From positions 1-64,000 of the forward strand of contig NZ_JANFNH010000025.1 in NCBI RefSeq assembly GCF_024436055.1: a DNA stretch of 64,000 nt, written 5' to 3'. The stretch is from Streptantibioticus rubrisoli. GTDB taxonomy: Bacteria > Actinomycetota > Actinomycetes > Streptomycetales > Streptomycetaceae. Positions 1-7,966 of this stretch are shown piece by piece; position 1 is the stretch's first letter, and every line of letters starts with the position of its first letter. The notes under the pieces were generated by a model. The model searched no databases and was not told where the DNA came from. It worked only from the letters and a program-made list of their open reading frames with translations. A program made the position numbers and the translations under genes.

Positions 1-241
1 AGCCCCCACCCCAGCCGCCGCCCCAGCCCCAACCGGGGCCCCAGCCCCAGCCGCCGCCCCAGCCGCCGCAGCAGCCGCCGCCCCAGCCGCCGCCTCCGCC
101 ACGAATGCTGACGGCCGCAACGTGGGTCGGGTGTTGGGGAGCCGCTGACGCGGTGGACAGACCGCCAGCGGTCGCGAACGCACCGGCAGTGAGCATCCCC
201 GTGGCGGCAGCCACGGCGAGACGCCGTATCGGCTTACGCAT
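1..241 (-). CDS. Secreted Gly/Trp-rich small protein (C-terminus off the window)
   Basis: The visible 80 residues start at an ATG (complement 239-241) preceded by a good ribosome site, AGGAGAAG, at complement 246-253. The N-terminus MRKPIRRLAVAAATGML is a classic signal peptide with an AxA-type cleavage site (TASAAP) near residue 34. The rest is a short spacer and then a run of glycine interrupted by regularly spaced tryptophans and a Cys-Cys pair. The gene runs off the left edge, so total length is unknown. I recognise no enzyme family; an exported, possibly surface-associated low-complexity protein is the most that can be said. Confidence 0.7.
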   Translation of the reverse strand, partial: MRKPIRRLAVAAATGMLTAGAFATAGGLSTASAAPQHPTHVAAVSIRGGGGGWGGGCCGGWGGGWGWGPGWGWGGGWGGG

Positions 242-788
242 GGCGCTTCTCCTAACTTGTGCGAGCGCGGCGGATTGCCGCTCCTCACCGCCAGGGTGCG
301 TCCACTTCTCACCCACCTACAAGCAAATCACCATAAAACTGCCATAAATTGGAAAATCCTGGCGCATCGCCGCCTCGCCACGCCGTCGACTACCGCTCCG
401 TCAACAACGAACCCGCTGGTCAGGGCCGCCCCGCACACCTCCGGCCGCGAATGGCGTGATGATCGCCGTCACATGTGCCGTGACGTTCCGCATCTCCTCG
501 CTCCTCCGCGTAATCGCCGGATTTGCAGATGGGAATGGGTCACGTGTCGCGTCTCCGTTATGGGCGGCGAACTCGGGGAACATCCCCCGATTTGGACGGA
601 GTTACGGCCCTGACTACTCGACAGGCCGGTGGCACAACAGTGCGTCACAAGGCCGTCGGGTGAATGGTCACCGTTTCAGCACCTCACCGCAAGGACTATC
701 GGCTCTAACGTGGACTGTGGGGTGCACTGTGTTGTTCGAGATGTGACAACGGCTGACCTGCCTGGGTGCGGAAAGGTGTGGTCTTGGC
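242..788. other. Intergenic region, no gene seen
   Basis: About 550 bases between the divergent signal-peptide protein and the universal stress gene. The short open frames here have no ribosome site and atypical composition, so I do not call them. The only structure seen is a perfect 6-bp inverted repeat, CGTCAC-N7-GTGACG, at 467-485, of unknown meaning. Confidence 0.5.
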
Positions 789-1625
789 ATGAGTCGCGTG
801 GTGGTAGCGGTTGACGGATCCGAAGCCGCCCGCTTGGCCCTGGAGTGGGCAGCGGACGAGGCCGAACGGCGAGGAGTGCCGCTGAAGGTGGTCCACGCCG
901 ACCGGTGGGAGCCATACGCGTTCGGCGATGACATCAACGTCGTAACGGGGGCTGGCGAGGCTGCCCGGGAGCTGGTGGCCGAGGAGGCCAGGCGTGCCCT
1001 GGCGCGCTGCCCGCGACTTGAAGTCTCCACCGAGGCTGTGGGCGAGGAGACCGTCACAGCGCTACTGCGGGAGGGGGCCGCTGCGGACCTGCTGGTACTC
1101 GGCTCCCGAGGCCGCGGCGGCTTCGAGGGCATGCTGCTGGGCTCGGTGAGCCTGCGCGTGGTCGGTCGGGCCGACTTCCCCGTGGTGGTGGTACGCGGAG
1201 ACGGCATCGCCCCCACGCGGGGCCGGGTGGTGCTGGGGGTAGGTGCGCACTATCCGCCGGGACGCGCCGCCGATTTCGCCCTTGACCAAGCCATCCGCCG
1301 CAAGGCCGTACTGGACGTGGTGTACGCCTGGCAGCCGGACCTGGACCTGTCGGGTCTGTCCGTGGTGATGGACAGCGGAACCGCCCAGGAACGGGCACAA
1401 GTGCTGCTGGCCGCAGTGACCGCACCGCTGGAACAGGACGCCACCGGCATCCGGGTACGCCCGTGCCCGGTTCCCGGCGCACCAGCCCCGGCCCTGCTGC
1501 ACGCCGCAGCCGACGCCGACCTGGTGGTACTCGGCTCCCGTAAACGCCATGGCCAACTGGGGCCGGTCACCCACGCGATGCTCCACCACTCGCCCTGCCC
1601 GGTAGCCATCGTTCCCGTCACCTGA
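789..1625 (+). CDS. Universal stress protein, two tandem UspA domains
   Basis: A 278-residue protein made of two UspA-type alpha/beta domains, about residues 1-140 and 145-278. The first opens with the usual VVVAVDGSEAA segment and ends with the ATP-binding loop LGSRGRGGFEGMLLGSVS. The second keeps LGSRKRHG but its loop is less canonical (QLGPVTHAML), so only the first half is a confident nucleotide binder. The start is the ATG at 789 with a weak GGAAAGG upstream. Such cytoplasmic proteins are usually induced by starvation, low oxygen or other stress in actinomycetes. It stands alone, without an operon partner. Confidence 0.85.
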   Translation: MSRVVVAVDGSEAARLALEWAADEAERRGVPLKVVHADRWEPYAFGDDINVVTGAGEAARELVAEEARRALARCPRLEVSTEAVGEETVTALLREGAAADLLVLGSRGRGGFEGMLLGSVSLRVVGRADFPVVVVRGDGIAPTRGRVVLGVGAHYPPGRAADFALDQAIRRKAVLDVVYAWQPDLDLSGLSVVMDSGTAQERAQVLLAAVTAPLEQDATGIRVRPCPVPGAPAPALLHAAADADLVVLGSRKRHGQLGPVTHAMLHHSPCPVAIVPVT

Positions 1626-1975
1626 CAGCCCTGCGGGTGCGGGAAGGTGTGCACATGGGTTCAGGTGACATGCCGGTGCTCTGTGGAGGACCCGCCCCGA
1701 GTCGGCCTTGACGGGGTATGTCCAGTGGGTAGCCGACCGGCCGAGCCGCTTGGCTACGTTCATCGGCCTGGCCCGAGGGGCCCTGGAGGTCAAGGGCAAA
1801 TAGCAGGCTGCCTCTCTTCCTTCGTCGCCGCGATCAGGCGCGCACAAGCCGAGAGCCGTTCGTCCGCTGCCCCGGCAGGCCGAGGGCGCTGGTCAGGGAA
1901 TGCAGAGCCGGTCGGCGAGTTCCGTCCAGAGCGCGGGAGCGCGGGAGTGCGGCGGCCGCGGTGCCGGGGCGGGCG
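1626..1975. other. Intergenic region, no gene seen
   Basis: About 350 bases between two genes that converge (stress protein plus, rhodanese minus). I see no convincing coding frame, strong hairpin or repeat. Confidence 0.45.
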
Positions 1976-2449
1976 TCAGCAGCCGCAGGTGCCCGCGGCC
2001 GGGGCGGTCAGGGGGTCGGCGCCGTGGCGCTGCGGGCCCTGCGAGGTCTCGTAGGCGAAGCCCTCGCGCACCCAGTACTCGAACCCGCCGAGCATCTCCT
2101 TTACCTGGTAGCCGAGTTCGGCGAGGGCAAGGGCAGCACGGGTGGCGCCGTTGCAGCCGGGCCCCCAGCAATAGGTGACGACAGGCACCGACTTGTCGAG
2201 CAAGTCCCCGGCCCGTTCGTGGATGAGCGCGGTGGGCAGGTGGACCGCGCCGGGGATGTGTCCCTGATCCCAGGATTGGGTGGAACGGGAGTCGAGGATG
2301 ACGAATCCGGGGTCGTCGCCAGCAGTGAGCGCGGCGGCGACGTCCGCCACATCGGCGTGGAAGCGCAGCGATGTGCGGAAGTGGGCGGTGGCCTCGGCGG
2401 GTGCCGCGGGGGCGACGTGCAGGACGGGGTTCGGGACGGTCGTGCTCAT
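1976..2449 (-). CDS. Rhodanese-like sulfurtransferase
   Basis: A 157-residue single rhodanese domain. The core shows the family signposts: VILDSRSTQSWDQGHIPGAVHLP in the N-terminal half and the catalytic loop YCWGPGCNGATRA with the active-site cysteine at its head. The C-terminus carries an extra Cys-Gly-Cys. The ATG (complement 2447-2449) has AGGAAGG upstream. It would transfer sulfane sulfur between thiols in the cytoplasm; the physiological donor cannot be read from sequence. It is transcribed away from the AsnC-type regulator at 2592, across a 142-bp gap containing palindromes, so that regulator probably controls it. Confidence 0.87.
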   Translation of the reverse strand: MSTTVPNPVLHVAPAAPAEATAHFRTSLRFHADVADVAAALTAGDDPGFVILDSRSTQSWDQGHIPGAVHLPTALIHERAGDLLDKSVPVVTYCWGPGCNGATRAALALAELGYQVKEMLGGFEYWVREGFAYETSQGPQRHGADPLTAPAAGTCGC

Positions 2450-2542
2450 GGGATGGAGCCTTCCTGGTGCCGGGCGACACGGCCCGGTTGCTGTCTACGA
2501 CCTCGAATCTAAGGGCCGGGAGCGGCAGGATGAAGGCGATAT

Positions 2543-2591
2543 CCACGGCCTCTCATTGCCGTGGCCGGGGAATCCGTGCTAATTCACGGCC
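2543..2591. promoter_or_regulatory. Palindromic operator candidate for the AsnC/Lrp regulator
   Basis: A perfect inverted repeat CCACGGC-N8-GCCGTGG spans 2543-2564, and a further CACGGC half-site at 2585-2590 touches the start codon of the regulator gene. Repeated half-sites with this spacing in a divergent intergenic region fit the multi-site binding of Lrp/AsnC octamers. Confidence 0.55.
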
Positions 2592-3038
2592 ATGACCGCG
2601 ATTTCCCTGGACGCCATCGACTGGCGCATCCTCGACGTCCTCCAGCGCGACGGCCGGGCCAGCTTCGCCGACCTCGCACGTGCCGTCTCCATGTCGGCCA
2701 GCGCGGTTACCGAGCGCGTGCGCCGACTGGAGGAGGCGGGGATCATCAGTGGCTACGCGGCGGTCGTGGACCCGGACAAGGTCGGGCTGACAATCATGGC
2801 GTTCGTGCGGCTGCGCTACCCGAACAGCAACTACAAGCCCTTCCACGACCTGGTCAAGGCGATGCCGGAGATCCTGGAAGCCCATCATGTGACAGGCGAC
2901 GACTGCTTCATCATCAAGGTCGCGGCGCGTTCCATGCGCCACCTGGAAGAGGTCTCCGGCCGAATCGGCGGCCTGGGCTCCGTCACGACGAGCGTCGTGT
3001 ACTCGTCCCCGCTTCCCCGGCGCCCTGTCGGTCACTGA
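2592..3038 (+). CDS. Lrp/AsnC family transcriptional regulator
   Basis: A 148-residue regulator with the standard two parts: an N-terminal winged helix-turn-helix (LDAIDWRILDVLQRDGRAS, then SMSASAVTERVRRLEEAGII, about residues 6-50) and a C-terminal RAM ligand-binding domain (about 65-140, with HHVTGDDCFIIKV). The ATG at 2592 lacks a clear Shine-Dalgarno and abuts an operator-like half-site, so the transcript may be leaderless or nearly so. Being divergent from a rhodanese gene, it probably senses a sulfur-containing amino acid or related metabolite; this is inference from context. Confidence 0.87.
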   Translation: MTAISLDAIDWRILDVLQRDGRASFADLARAVSMSASAVTERVRRLEEAGIISGYAAVVDPDKVGLTIMAFVRLRYPNSNYKPFHDLVKAMPEILEAHHVTGDDCFIIKVAARSMRHLEEVSGRIGGLGSVTTSVVYSSPLPRRPVGH

Positions 3039-3248
3039 CACCCCCGACGATCCGCTGGAGCCGCCGCGAATTCTCGGGTAAGCGACCACTTCGCCGGTCA
3101 CCCAGGCCCGCGGTAATGGCCTGCCTGGGGGCGACTTGGCAGCCGCCACGCGTCGGTGATCGTGCGGTTGGGTCGGGGCGGGGAGGATCTGGGCTGCCAG
3201 CCCGGTACGGACATACCCGGGAGGCGATTCGGCAGTTGGGAGCCGCCC

Positions 3249-3944
3249 GTGTTCTATTACGTGCTCAAGTACGTCCTGCTGGGGCCGTTGCTTCGGTTGC
3301 TGTTCCGGCCGCGGGTTGAGGGGATCGAGCACGTTCCGGCGGAAGGCGCGGCGATCGTCGCCGGGAACCACCTGTCCTTCGTGGACCCCCTCCTCATGCC
3401 CACGGTCCTGAAACGGCGCGTCACGTTCCTGGCCAAGGCGGAGTACTTCACGGCGCCGGGTCCCAAGGGGCGACTGACCGCGCTCGTTCTCCGCCGTGCC
3501 GGGCAGATTTCGGTGGACCGGTCGGGCAGGGCCACGGGGGAGCGGGCCATCGGGGAGGGGCTGAGAAAGGTACTGGCGAAGGGAGAGGTACTCGCGATCT
3601 ATCCGGAGGGCACGCGTTCCCCCGACGGCCGCCTGTACAAGGGCAAGGTCGGGGCGGCGGTGATGGCCCTGGCCGCGCGGGTTCCGGTGGTTCCGTGCGC
3701 GATGGTGGGGAGCTTCGAGATCTGGCCTCCAGGACGTCTCCTGCCGAGGCTCCGGCAAGTCACGATCCGTTTCGGGGAACCGCTGGAGTTCACGCGCTTC
3801 GCGGGGATGGGGGACCAGGAAGCCGTGTTGCGGGCCGTCACCGACGAGATCATGTACGCGATCTTGCGGCTGTCGGGCCAGGAGTACGTGGATCGGTACG
3901 CGGCCGACGTGAAGGCCAGCCAGGCGAAGGTGTCGCGGGGCTGA
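3249..3944 (+). CDS. plsC: 1-acyl-sn-glycerol-3-phosphate acyltransferase (PlsC family)
   Basis: A 231-residue membrane-associated acyltransferase that would add the second acyl chain to lysophosphatidic acid in phospholipid synthesis. The catalytic NHxxxxD motif is seen as NHLSFVD near residue 40, and the substrate motif as PEGTRSPDG near residue 118. The reading frame is open further upstream, but I choose the GTG at 3249 because GGGAG precedes it by 6-7 bases and the product then begins FYYVLKYVLLGPLL, the usual N-terminus. Streptomycetes carry several paralogs, so the exact substrate is not certain. No operon partner. Confidence 0.85.
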   Translation: MFYYVLKYVLLGPLLRLLFRPRVEGIEHVPAEGAAIVAGNHLSFVDPLLMPTVLKRRVTFLAKAEYFTAPGPKGRLTALVLRRAGQISVDRSGRATGERAIGEGLRKVLAKGEVLAIYPEGTRSPDGRLYKGKVGAAVMALAARVPVVPCAMVGSFEIWPPGRLLPRLRQVTIRFGEPLEFTRFAGMGDQEAVLRAVTDEIMYAILRLSGQEYVDRYAADVKASQAKVSRG

Positions 3945-4012
3945 GGTTCCGGGGGGCCGGGGGCGGGGACGTGCGAGCGCGAGGTGGATCGGCCGGGCTG
4001 CCCGATCCGCCC

Positions 4013-4417
4013 TCACGGTGGAAGCAGCGTGCCCAGCGGCCCCAGGTCGATGTTGAGGTCGGCCATGGTGAGGCCGTAGTGGTCGCACAGTTCGACCATC
4101 CGGTCGTGCAGGAGCATCAGGGTCAACCCGAGACGTTCCTCCTGCTCCTCCGTCAGGTCGCCCTCGTCGACGCGGTGGAGGGCCTGTCGCTCCATCAGCT
4201 GCCGCAGCAACTCGACGATGGTCAGGACCAGTTTGACCAGGTCCCGTTCCACCGTCTCCGGGTCGGCGCGCAGTTGGCGCGCGGCGCCCGTGCTCCGGCC
4301 GCCAGGCGACGGGGAGACCTCCTCGGGGCGGGCGGGAAGCAGTGAGAACGCCCGGTTCGCGGCCTGGGCCACCTCATGCAGGCGATCCGCAGGCGGGCGG
4401 TCAGCGGGGCTCGTCAC
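4013..4417 (-). CDS. gvpK: Gas vesicle protein GvpK
   Basis: A 134-residue protein with the GvpK core DPETVERDLVKLVLTIVELLRQLMERQALHRVD and, further on, EEQEERLGLTLMLL. GvpK is needed for vesicle assembly or regulation in haloarchaea and bacteria, with unknown biochemistry. It is the last gene of the ten-gene gvp operon. Its GTG start overlaps the end of gvpS by 17 bases, implying translational coupling. Confidence 0.9.
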   Translation of the reverse strand: MTSPADRPPADRLHEVAQAANRAFSLLPARPEEVSPSPGGRSTGAARQLRADPETVERDLVKLVLTIVELLRQLMERQALHRVDEGDLTEEQEERLGLTLMLLHDRMVELCDHYGLTMADLNIDLGPLGTLLPP

Positions 4418-4664
4418 CGTAACCGCCGTGCCCGGTGAGCGTCCGCCGCTGCGGCAGGAACGTCGCCCACTGCTCGTCCAACTGCTCGCGGACGGCGACC
4501 ACCACGGCGCGCAGCGAGATCCTCACGAGATCGATGTCCGCGATGGACAGCACGAGATCTCCGGTGAGCACCACGCCACCGCTCAGCAGCCGGTCCAACA
4601 GGTCGATCAGGGCCACCTGTTGCTGACGGGCCGGGCGGTCGTCGTAATTACCGTGCTCGCTCAC
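4401..4664 (-). CDS. gvpS: Gas vesicle protein GvpS (GvpA/J family)
   Basis: An 87-residue member of the GvpA fold family, with the hydrophobic core ALIDLLDRLLSGGVVLTGDLVLSIADIDLV. The GTG at complement 4662-4664 is chosen because its four-base GTGA overlaps the gvpL stop and AGGAGG lies 10 bases upstream; a longer open frame exists but would overlap gvpL far more. It lacks the long tails of the GvpA and GvpJ products. It is probably a minor shell or nucleation component. Confidence 0.88.
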   Translation of the reverse strand: MSEHGNYDDRPARQQQVALIDLLDRLLSGGVVLTGDLVLSIADIDLVRISLRAVVVAVREQLDEQWATFLPQRRTLTGHGGYGDEPR

Positions 4665-5476
4665 CGCCGCCTGGCCTCCTCCTGCGCGTCGGGTGCGAGC
4701 GGGGCGGTGAAGGAGTACGGCGCCCAAGGACCGGTGACCTCCACGCGAATCCCGTGCAGGCCGTCCGCGGCATGCAGCATCCGGCTGCGGAACTCCTCGG
4801 ACAGACGGCGCGGGACCAGATAGGCGTCGTTGGAGACGTTCTCACCCGGCGCCTGGGCCAGTCCGCCCTCTTGTGGACGGTGCCGGGTGCGTTCCACCGC
4901 CAGGCCACGAGCCTGCTCCTCCGTCCGCCGGACGGCTTCCTCGGCGAGCCGCCACGCGTCCTCCCGCTCCTGCCGCTGATGCCTGCGGCTGCGCAGATAC
5001 GCGCGTCCGGGGTTCGCCTCGTCGGCCGGGCGGCCAGCTGCCACCGGGTCGGGCGGAGACGCGGGCGGCACCTCGGCGTACACCTTGACGCCCCACTCCA
5101 CGTGGTCGGCGAGCCGGTCCAGCAACGTGGTGAAGGTCGTCTCCCGCTCGCGCAGCATCTCCCGGACCCGGTCCTCGTCGAGATACACGGTGGCCAACCG
5201 CATGGGGAGGACGGTGGTGTGCGCGGCCAGGGTCTCGATGACCAGGTGGTGTGCCCGGGCCGTCGCTTCCAGCCACCGTATGTCCTCCAGGCCGACCTTC
5301 AAGGCCGCCTCCGAGAACTCCTCGCGGGGCACCGCGCTGACCACGGCGGCCACCGCTCCCGAGCGGACCAGGGTGACAGGGGCGCCCGCCACCCCTCGGA
5401 CATCGGCGAGCGCCGTCCGCTCCGGCGGGTCGGACGACCTCACCACGGCGTACGCGTAGCACAGCTGCTCGTCCAC
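4661..5476 (-). CDS. gvpL: Gas vesicle protein GvpL (GvpL/GvpF family)
   Basis: A 271-residue GvpL/F-family protein. Recognisable blocks are CYAYAVVRSS at the N-terminus, HHLVIETLAAHTTVLPMRLATVY in the middle and FTAPLAPD near the C-terminus. It is one of two paralogs in the operon (the other is gvpF). The region around residues 145-205 is a charged, low-conservation insertion rich in Arg, Glu and Gln. GvpF/L proteins associate with nascent GvpA during shell nucleation. The GTG start lies 5 bases after the gvpJ stop. Confidence 0.9.
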   Translation of the reverse strand: MDEQLCYAYAVVRSSDPPERTALADVRGVAGAPVTLVRSGAVAAVVSAVPREEFSEAALKVGLEDIRWLEATARAHHLVIETLAAHTTVLPMRLATVYLDEDRVREMLRERETTFTTLLDRLADHVEWGVKVYAEVPPASPPDPVAAGRPADEANPGRAYLRSRRHQRQEREDAWRLAEEAVRRTEEQARGLAVERTRHRPQEGGLAQAPGENVSNDAYLVPRRLSEEFRSRMLHAADGLHGIRVEVTGPWAPYSFTAPLAPDAQEEARRR

Positions 5477-5481
5477 CGTTC

Positions 5482-5976
5482 TCAGCTCCGGTCCTCGTCG
5501 TCCTCGTCGTCCTCGACTCTGCGGCGTTTGCGGCGCGGCTCGGCACGTGTCTCCCGCTGCCTCTCATCGGCGCCATCGGCGTCGTCGGCGTCACGCGACC
5601 GGTGGCGGCTGCCGGATCCGGCCTCGGACAGCTCCGGCTGGGATTCCCTGACCTGTCTGCGCAGCACCTCCAGTTCGGCGCGCAACTCGTCGTTCTGCTC
5701 CTGGAGCGTGCGTCCGCGGTCGGCGCGAGACGAGAGGGCGGGGTCGTGCTCCCACCAGTCGATACCGATCTCCCTGGCCTTGTCGACCGACGCCACCAGA
5801 AGCCGGAGTTTGATGGTGAGCAGCTCGATGTCAAGGAGGTTGATCTTGATGTCACCGACGATGACGATTCCCTTATCGAGCACGCGTTCAAGAATGTCCG
5901 CTAGGTTCGCGCCGGACCCCTGCTCGTAGGGAGAGAGGGCTCGCGACGATCTGGGGGCGGGCTCGTACTGGGTCAC
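5482..5976 (-). CDS. gvpJ: Gas vesicle protein GvpJ (GvpA-like with charged tail)
   Basis: A 164-residue protein: residues about 20-85 are a GvpA-like shell domain (ADILERVLDKGIVIVGDI, then LLDIELLTIKLRLLVASVD). A predicted coiled coil follows (RTLQEQNDELRAELEVLRRQ) and then a highly charged Arg/Asp/Glu tail. The GTG start has GAGG about 9 bases upstream. In other organisms GvpJ sits at vesicle tips or nucleation sites. The coiled-coil tail could tether the vesicle or recruit GvpL, encoded next door. Confidence 0.9.
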   Translation of the reverse strand: MTQYEPAPRSSRALSPYEQGSGANLADILERVLDKGIVIVGDIKINLLDIELLTIKLRLLVASVDKAREIGIDWWEHDPALSSRADRGRTLQEQNDELRAELEVLRRQVRESQPELSEAGSGSRHRSRDADDADGADERQRETRAEPRRKRRRVEDDEDDEDRS

Positions 5977-6055
5977 GGCACCACGACCTCGTTTCCCTGG
6001 GGAGCCGATGTCGGCGACGGGGGAACCGGCGGCTCGCGCACGTCAGCAGTCGGAT

Positions 6056-7087
6056 CTACCGGCGGCGTTGACGACTCTCGGCGGCTTCTTCCTCCGGCTC
6101 GTCGTAGCGGTCGTCGGTTTCTCCGCCTTTCTCCTCGTCTTCTTCGTCCTCCTCCTCGTCCTCCTCCGCGGAAGCTTCGGGTTCTTCGGGTTCTTCGGGT
6201 TCCTCTTCCTCTTCCCCTTCGTCCTCGTGCTGGTCCTCGGCCCGCTCGGCCTCCTCGTGACCGCGTACCACCTCGCCCTCGCGGATCTCTCCGCGCCAGG
6301 CACCGGTGGCCTCTCCGCGCATCATCACGAACGTGCGGAAAAGCTTCAGATCCAGCCGGGCCCTGCGGCCCTGGGCCCTCAGCAGGCCGCCGACCTTCTC
6401 GACCACGCCCTTGGGGTAGTACTCCAGGACGAGCAGCACCTTGGTGAGGTTCTCCGCGAGCGGGTGGAAGGTGACGACGCCCTTGGTCGTGCCCTTGGCC
6501 CCCTCGGACGTCCAGGCGATGCGTTCGTCGGGCACCTGCTCCGTGACGATGCCCCGCCAGCGACGGGACGCCTTGGCGATCTTCACCTCCCAGTGGGTGG
6601 TGATCTCGTCCTCCTGCTCGACGTTCACGACGCCCTTGGCGAACCGTTCGAACTCAGTGAACTGCGTCCACTGGTTGTAGGCCTCGCGCAGGGGCACGCC
6701 CACGTCGATGTCCTCGATGATCGTCAGGCCCTTACCCGCGCCGCCGTCGGAGGGCTTCTCGTGCCGCTTCTGCGTGAGGTCCTTGGTCTTGTCCATCAGC
6801 GCGTCCTTGGCGTGGGACACGGTCGACGTCAGCACCTCGCCCGCCGGAGCGTGCTGGAGGAGCATCTTGCCGCCCTTGGTCACGGCGGTGGTCAGCGCGC
6901 CGGGGCCCAGATGTGTCTCGGTCAGTTTGCGTGCTCCTTCACCGAGTCGGCGGCCCACGCCCTCCAACATCAAGTCGAGGCGGGCCTCCACATAGTCCTC
7001 CAGCTCCTCCTTCAGCCGGTTCGTGGCAGGGTTGTGCAGTGTCTGTTCACGGACCTTGTTGAGAGTCCCGGTGCCGCCCTCAGCCAT
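6056..7087 (-). CDS. gvpZ: Gas vesicle operon protein GvpZ (SRPBCC-fold domain plus acidic tail)
   Basis: A 343-residue protein. About residues 125-270 form a START/polyketide-cyclase-like SRPBCC domain (IIEDIDVGVPLREAYNQWTQ, FERFAKGVV, RWRGIVTEQVPDERIAW), a fold that binds hydrophobic ligands. The last 70 residues are almost pure Glu/Asp with Pro. The start is the ATG at complement 7085-7087, with AGGAGG 7 bases upstream, overlapping the gvpY stop by 8 bases. GvpY and GvpZ are known only from actinomycete gvp operons and have no assigned function; ligand binding or chaperoning is inferred. Confidence 0.85.
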   Translation of the reverse strand: MAEGGTGTLNKVREQTLHNPATNRLKEELEDYVEARLDLMLEGVGRRLGEGARKLTETHLGPGALTTAVTKGGKMLLQHAPAGEVLTSTVSHAKDALMDKTKDLTQKRHEKPSDGGAGKGLTIIEDIDVGVPLREAYNQWTQFTEFERFAKGVVNVEQEDEITTHWEVKIAKASRRWRGIVTEQVPDERIAWTSEGAKGTTKGVVTFHPLAENLTKVLLVLEYYPKGVVEKVGGLLRAQGRRARLDLKLFRTFVMMRGEATGAWRGEIREGEVVRGHEEAERAEDQHEDEGEEEEEPEEPEEPEASAEEDEEEDEEDEEKGGETDDRYDEPEEEAAESRQRRR

Positions 7088-7631
7088 CGTCCGGCCTCCT
7101 CGATCGTGCGGAGCCGCTCTTGGGGCGGCTGTGCGGCTCGCTCTCTTCCCGATCCGACTCGCGGTGCCGCGCCTTGTGTTCGTGGCCCTCGCTCCGGCGC
7201 CCCTCGCTCCGGCGCTCCTCGCCCCGGCGCCCCTCTTCCTCGCGGTCTTCGCCGCGGCGCGATTCGCGGGCCCTGTCCTGTCCCGTGGACCGGTCGGACC
7301 GGACGCCACCTTCACCGCGGTCCCGCTCATCGTCCGGATGCGCCCTTTCGTGCAGTCCCGTGGTGCGTTCGTGGATGGCGTCGGCGAGACTGTCCGCCTT
7401 CGCCGTCAGCACAGACGTCGCCGCGGCCTTGCCCGCGCCCGTCAGCTCGGTGCGTACCTGCCGAGTGATGCCGCTGAGGAAGGGGGACTCCTGGACGGCC
7501 TTGACGAGTTGTCCGGGCCTCATCCGCGATCCGGCCAGCAGCGAACCCACGCTCAGGGCGAGCTTGGCCTTCTTCGTCCGTCCCAGCACATATCCGCCCA
7601 GGACAGCCGCGCCGATCTTGGCGTTGTTCAT
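7080..7631 (-). CDS. gvpY: Gas vesicle operon protein GvpY
   Basis: A 183-residue protein with a short glycine/alanine-rich hydrophobic N-terminus (AKIGAAVLGGYVLGRTKKAKLAL), a middle alpha-helical part, and a strongly charged C-terminal half rich in Arg, Glu, Gly and Ser. I use the ATG at complement 7629-7631, preceded by AAGGGG. The function is unknown; the N-terminus could associate with a membrane or with the vesicle. It lies between gvpG and gvpZ, as in other streptomycete clusters. Confidence 0.82.
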   Translation of the reverse strand: MNNAKIGAAVLGGYVLGRTKKAKLALSVGSLLAGSRMRPGQLVKAVQESPFLSGITRQVRTELTGAGKAAATSVLTAKADSLADAIHERTTGLHERAHPDDERDRGEGGVRSDRSTGQDRARESRRGEDREEEGRRGEERRSEGRRSEGHEHKARHRESDREESEPHSRPKSGSARSRRPDDG

Positions 7632-7661
7632 GATCTGGAACCCCTTTTCCTTTCCCACTCC

Positions 7662-7925
7662 TCACAGACCGCCCTGCCCGCCGCTCCGCAGCTGGTAGGC
7701 CCTGATCTCCTCCAGGCGGCGCATCAGTTCGTCCTCGCGCCGCGCGAACTCCTCGTCGTCGATACGGCCCTCGATCCGCGCGTCCTCCAGCTTCACGAGC
7801 GCCTCCTGCACGGGCGCGGGGTCGTAGTACTCGTCCTCGGCCGCACGGACGACCTTGTCGAGGACCCACCAGATGCCCCGCACGGGCGCGGCCGGCAGCG
7901 TCAGGATGTCGGTGACCAGTCCCAT
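7662..7925 (-). CDS. gvpG: Gas vesicle protein GvpG
   Basis: An 87-residue GvpG family protein: a hydrophobic start (LPAAPVRGIWWVLDKV) followed by an amphipathic, charged helix (EDARIEGRIDDEEFARREDELMRRL). GAGGAGG lies 5 bases before the ATG. GvpG is essential for vesicle formation in model systems and interacts with GvpF and GvpL. Confidence 0.9.
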   Translation of the reverse strand: MGLVTDILTLPAAPVRGIWWVLDKVVRAAEDEYYDPAPVQEALVKLEDARIEGRIDDEEFARREDELMRRLEEIRAYQLRSGGQGGL

Positions 7926-7966
7926 ACCGCCTCCTCGTGCCGTCCGGACAGGTCATGGGCAGCGGA

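Noticed and set aside
690-715. Possible DosR/OsdR-type box upstream of the stress gene
   Set aside because: Half-sites (AAGGACT...GGCTCT) do not form a good palindrome and fit the consensus poorly.
1062-1847. Minus-strand frames over the universal stress gene
   Set aside because: No ribosome site or domain; plus-strand UspA homology is clear.
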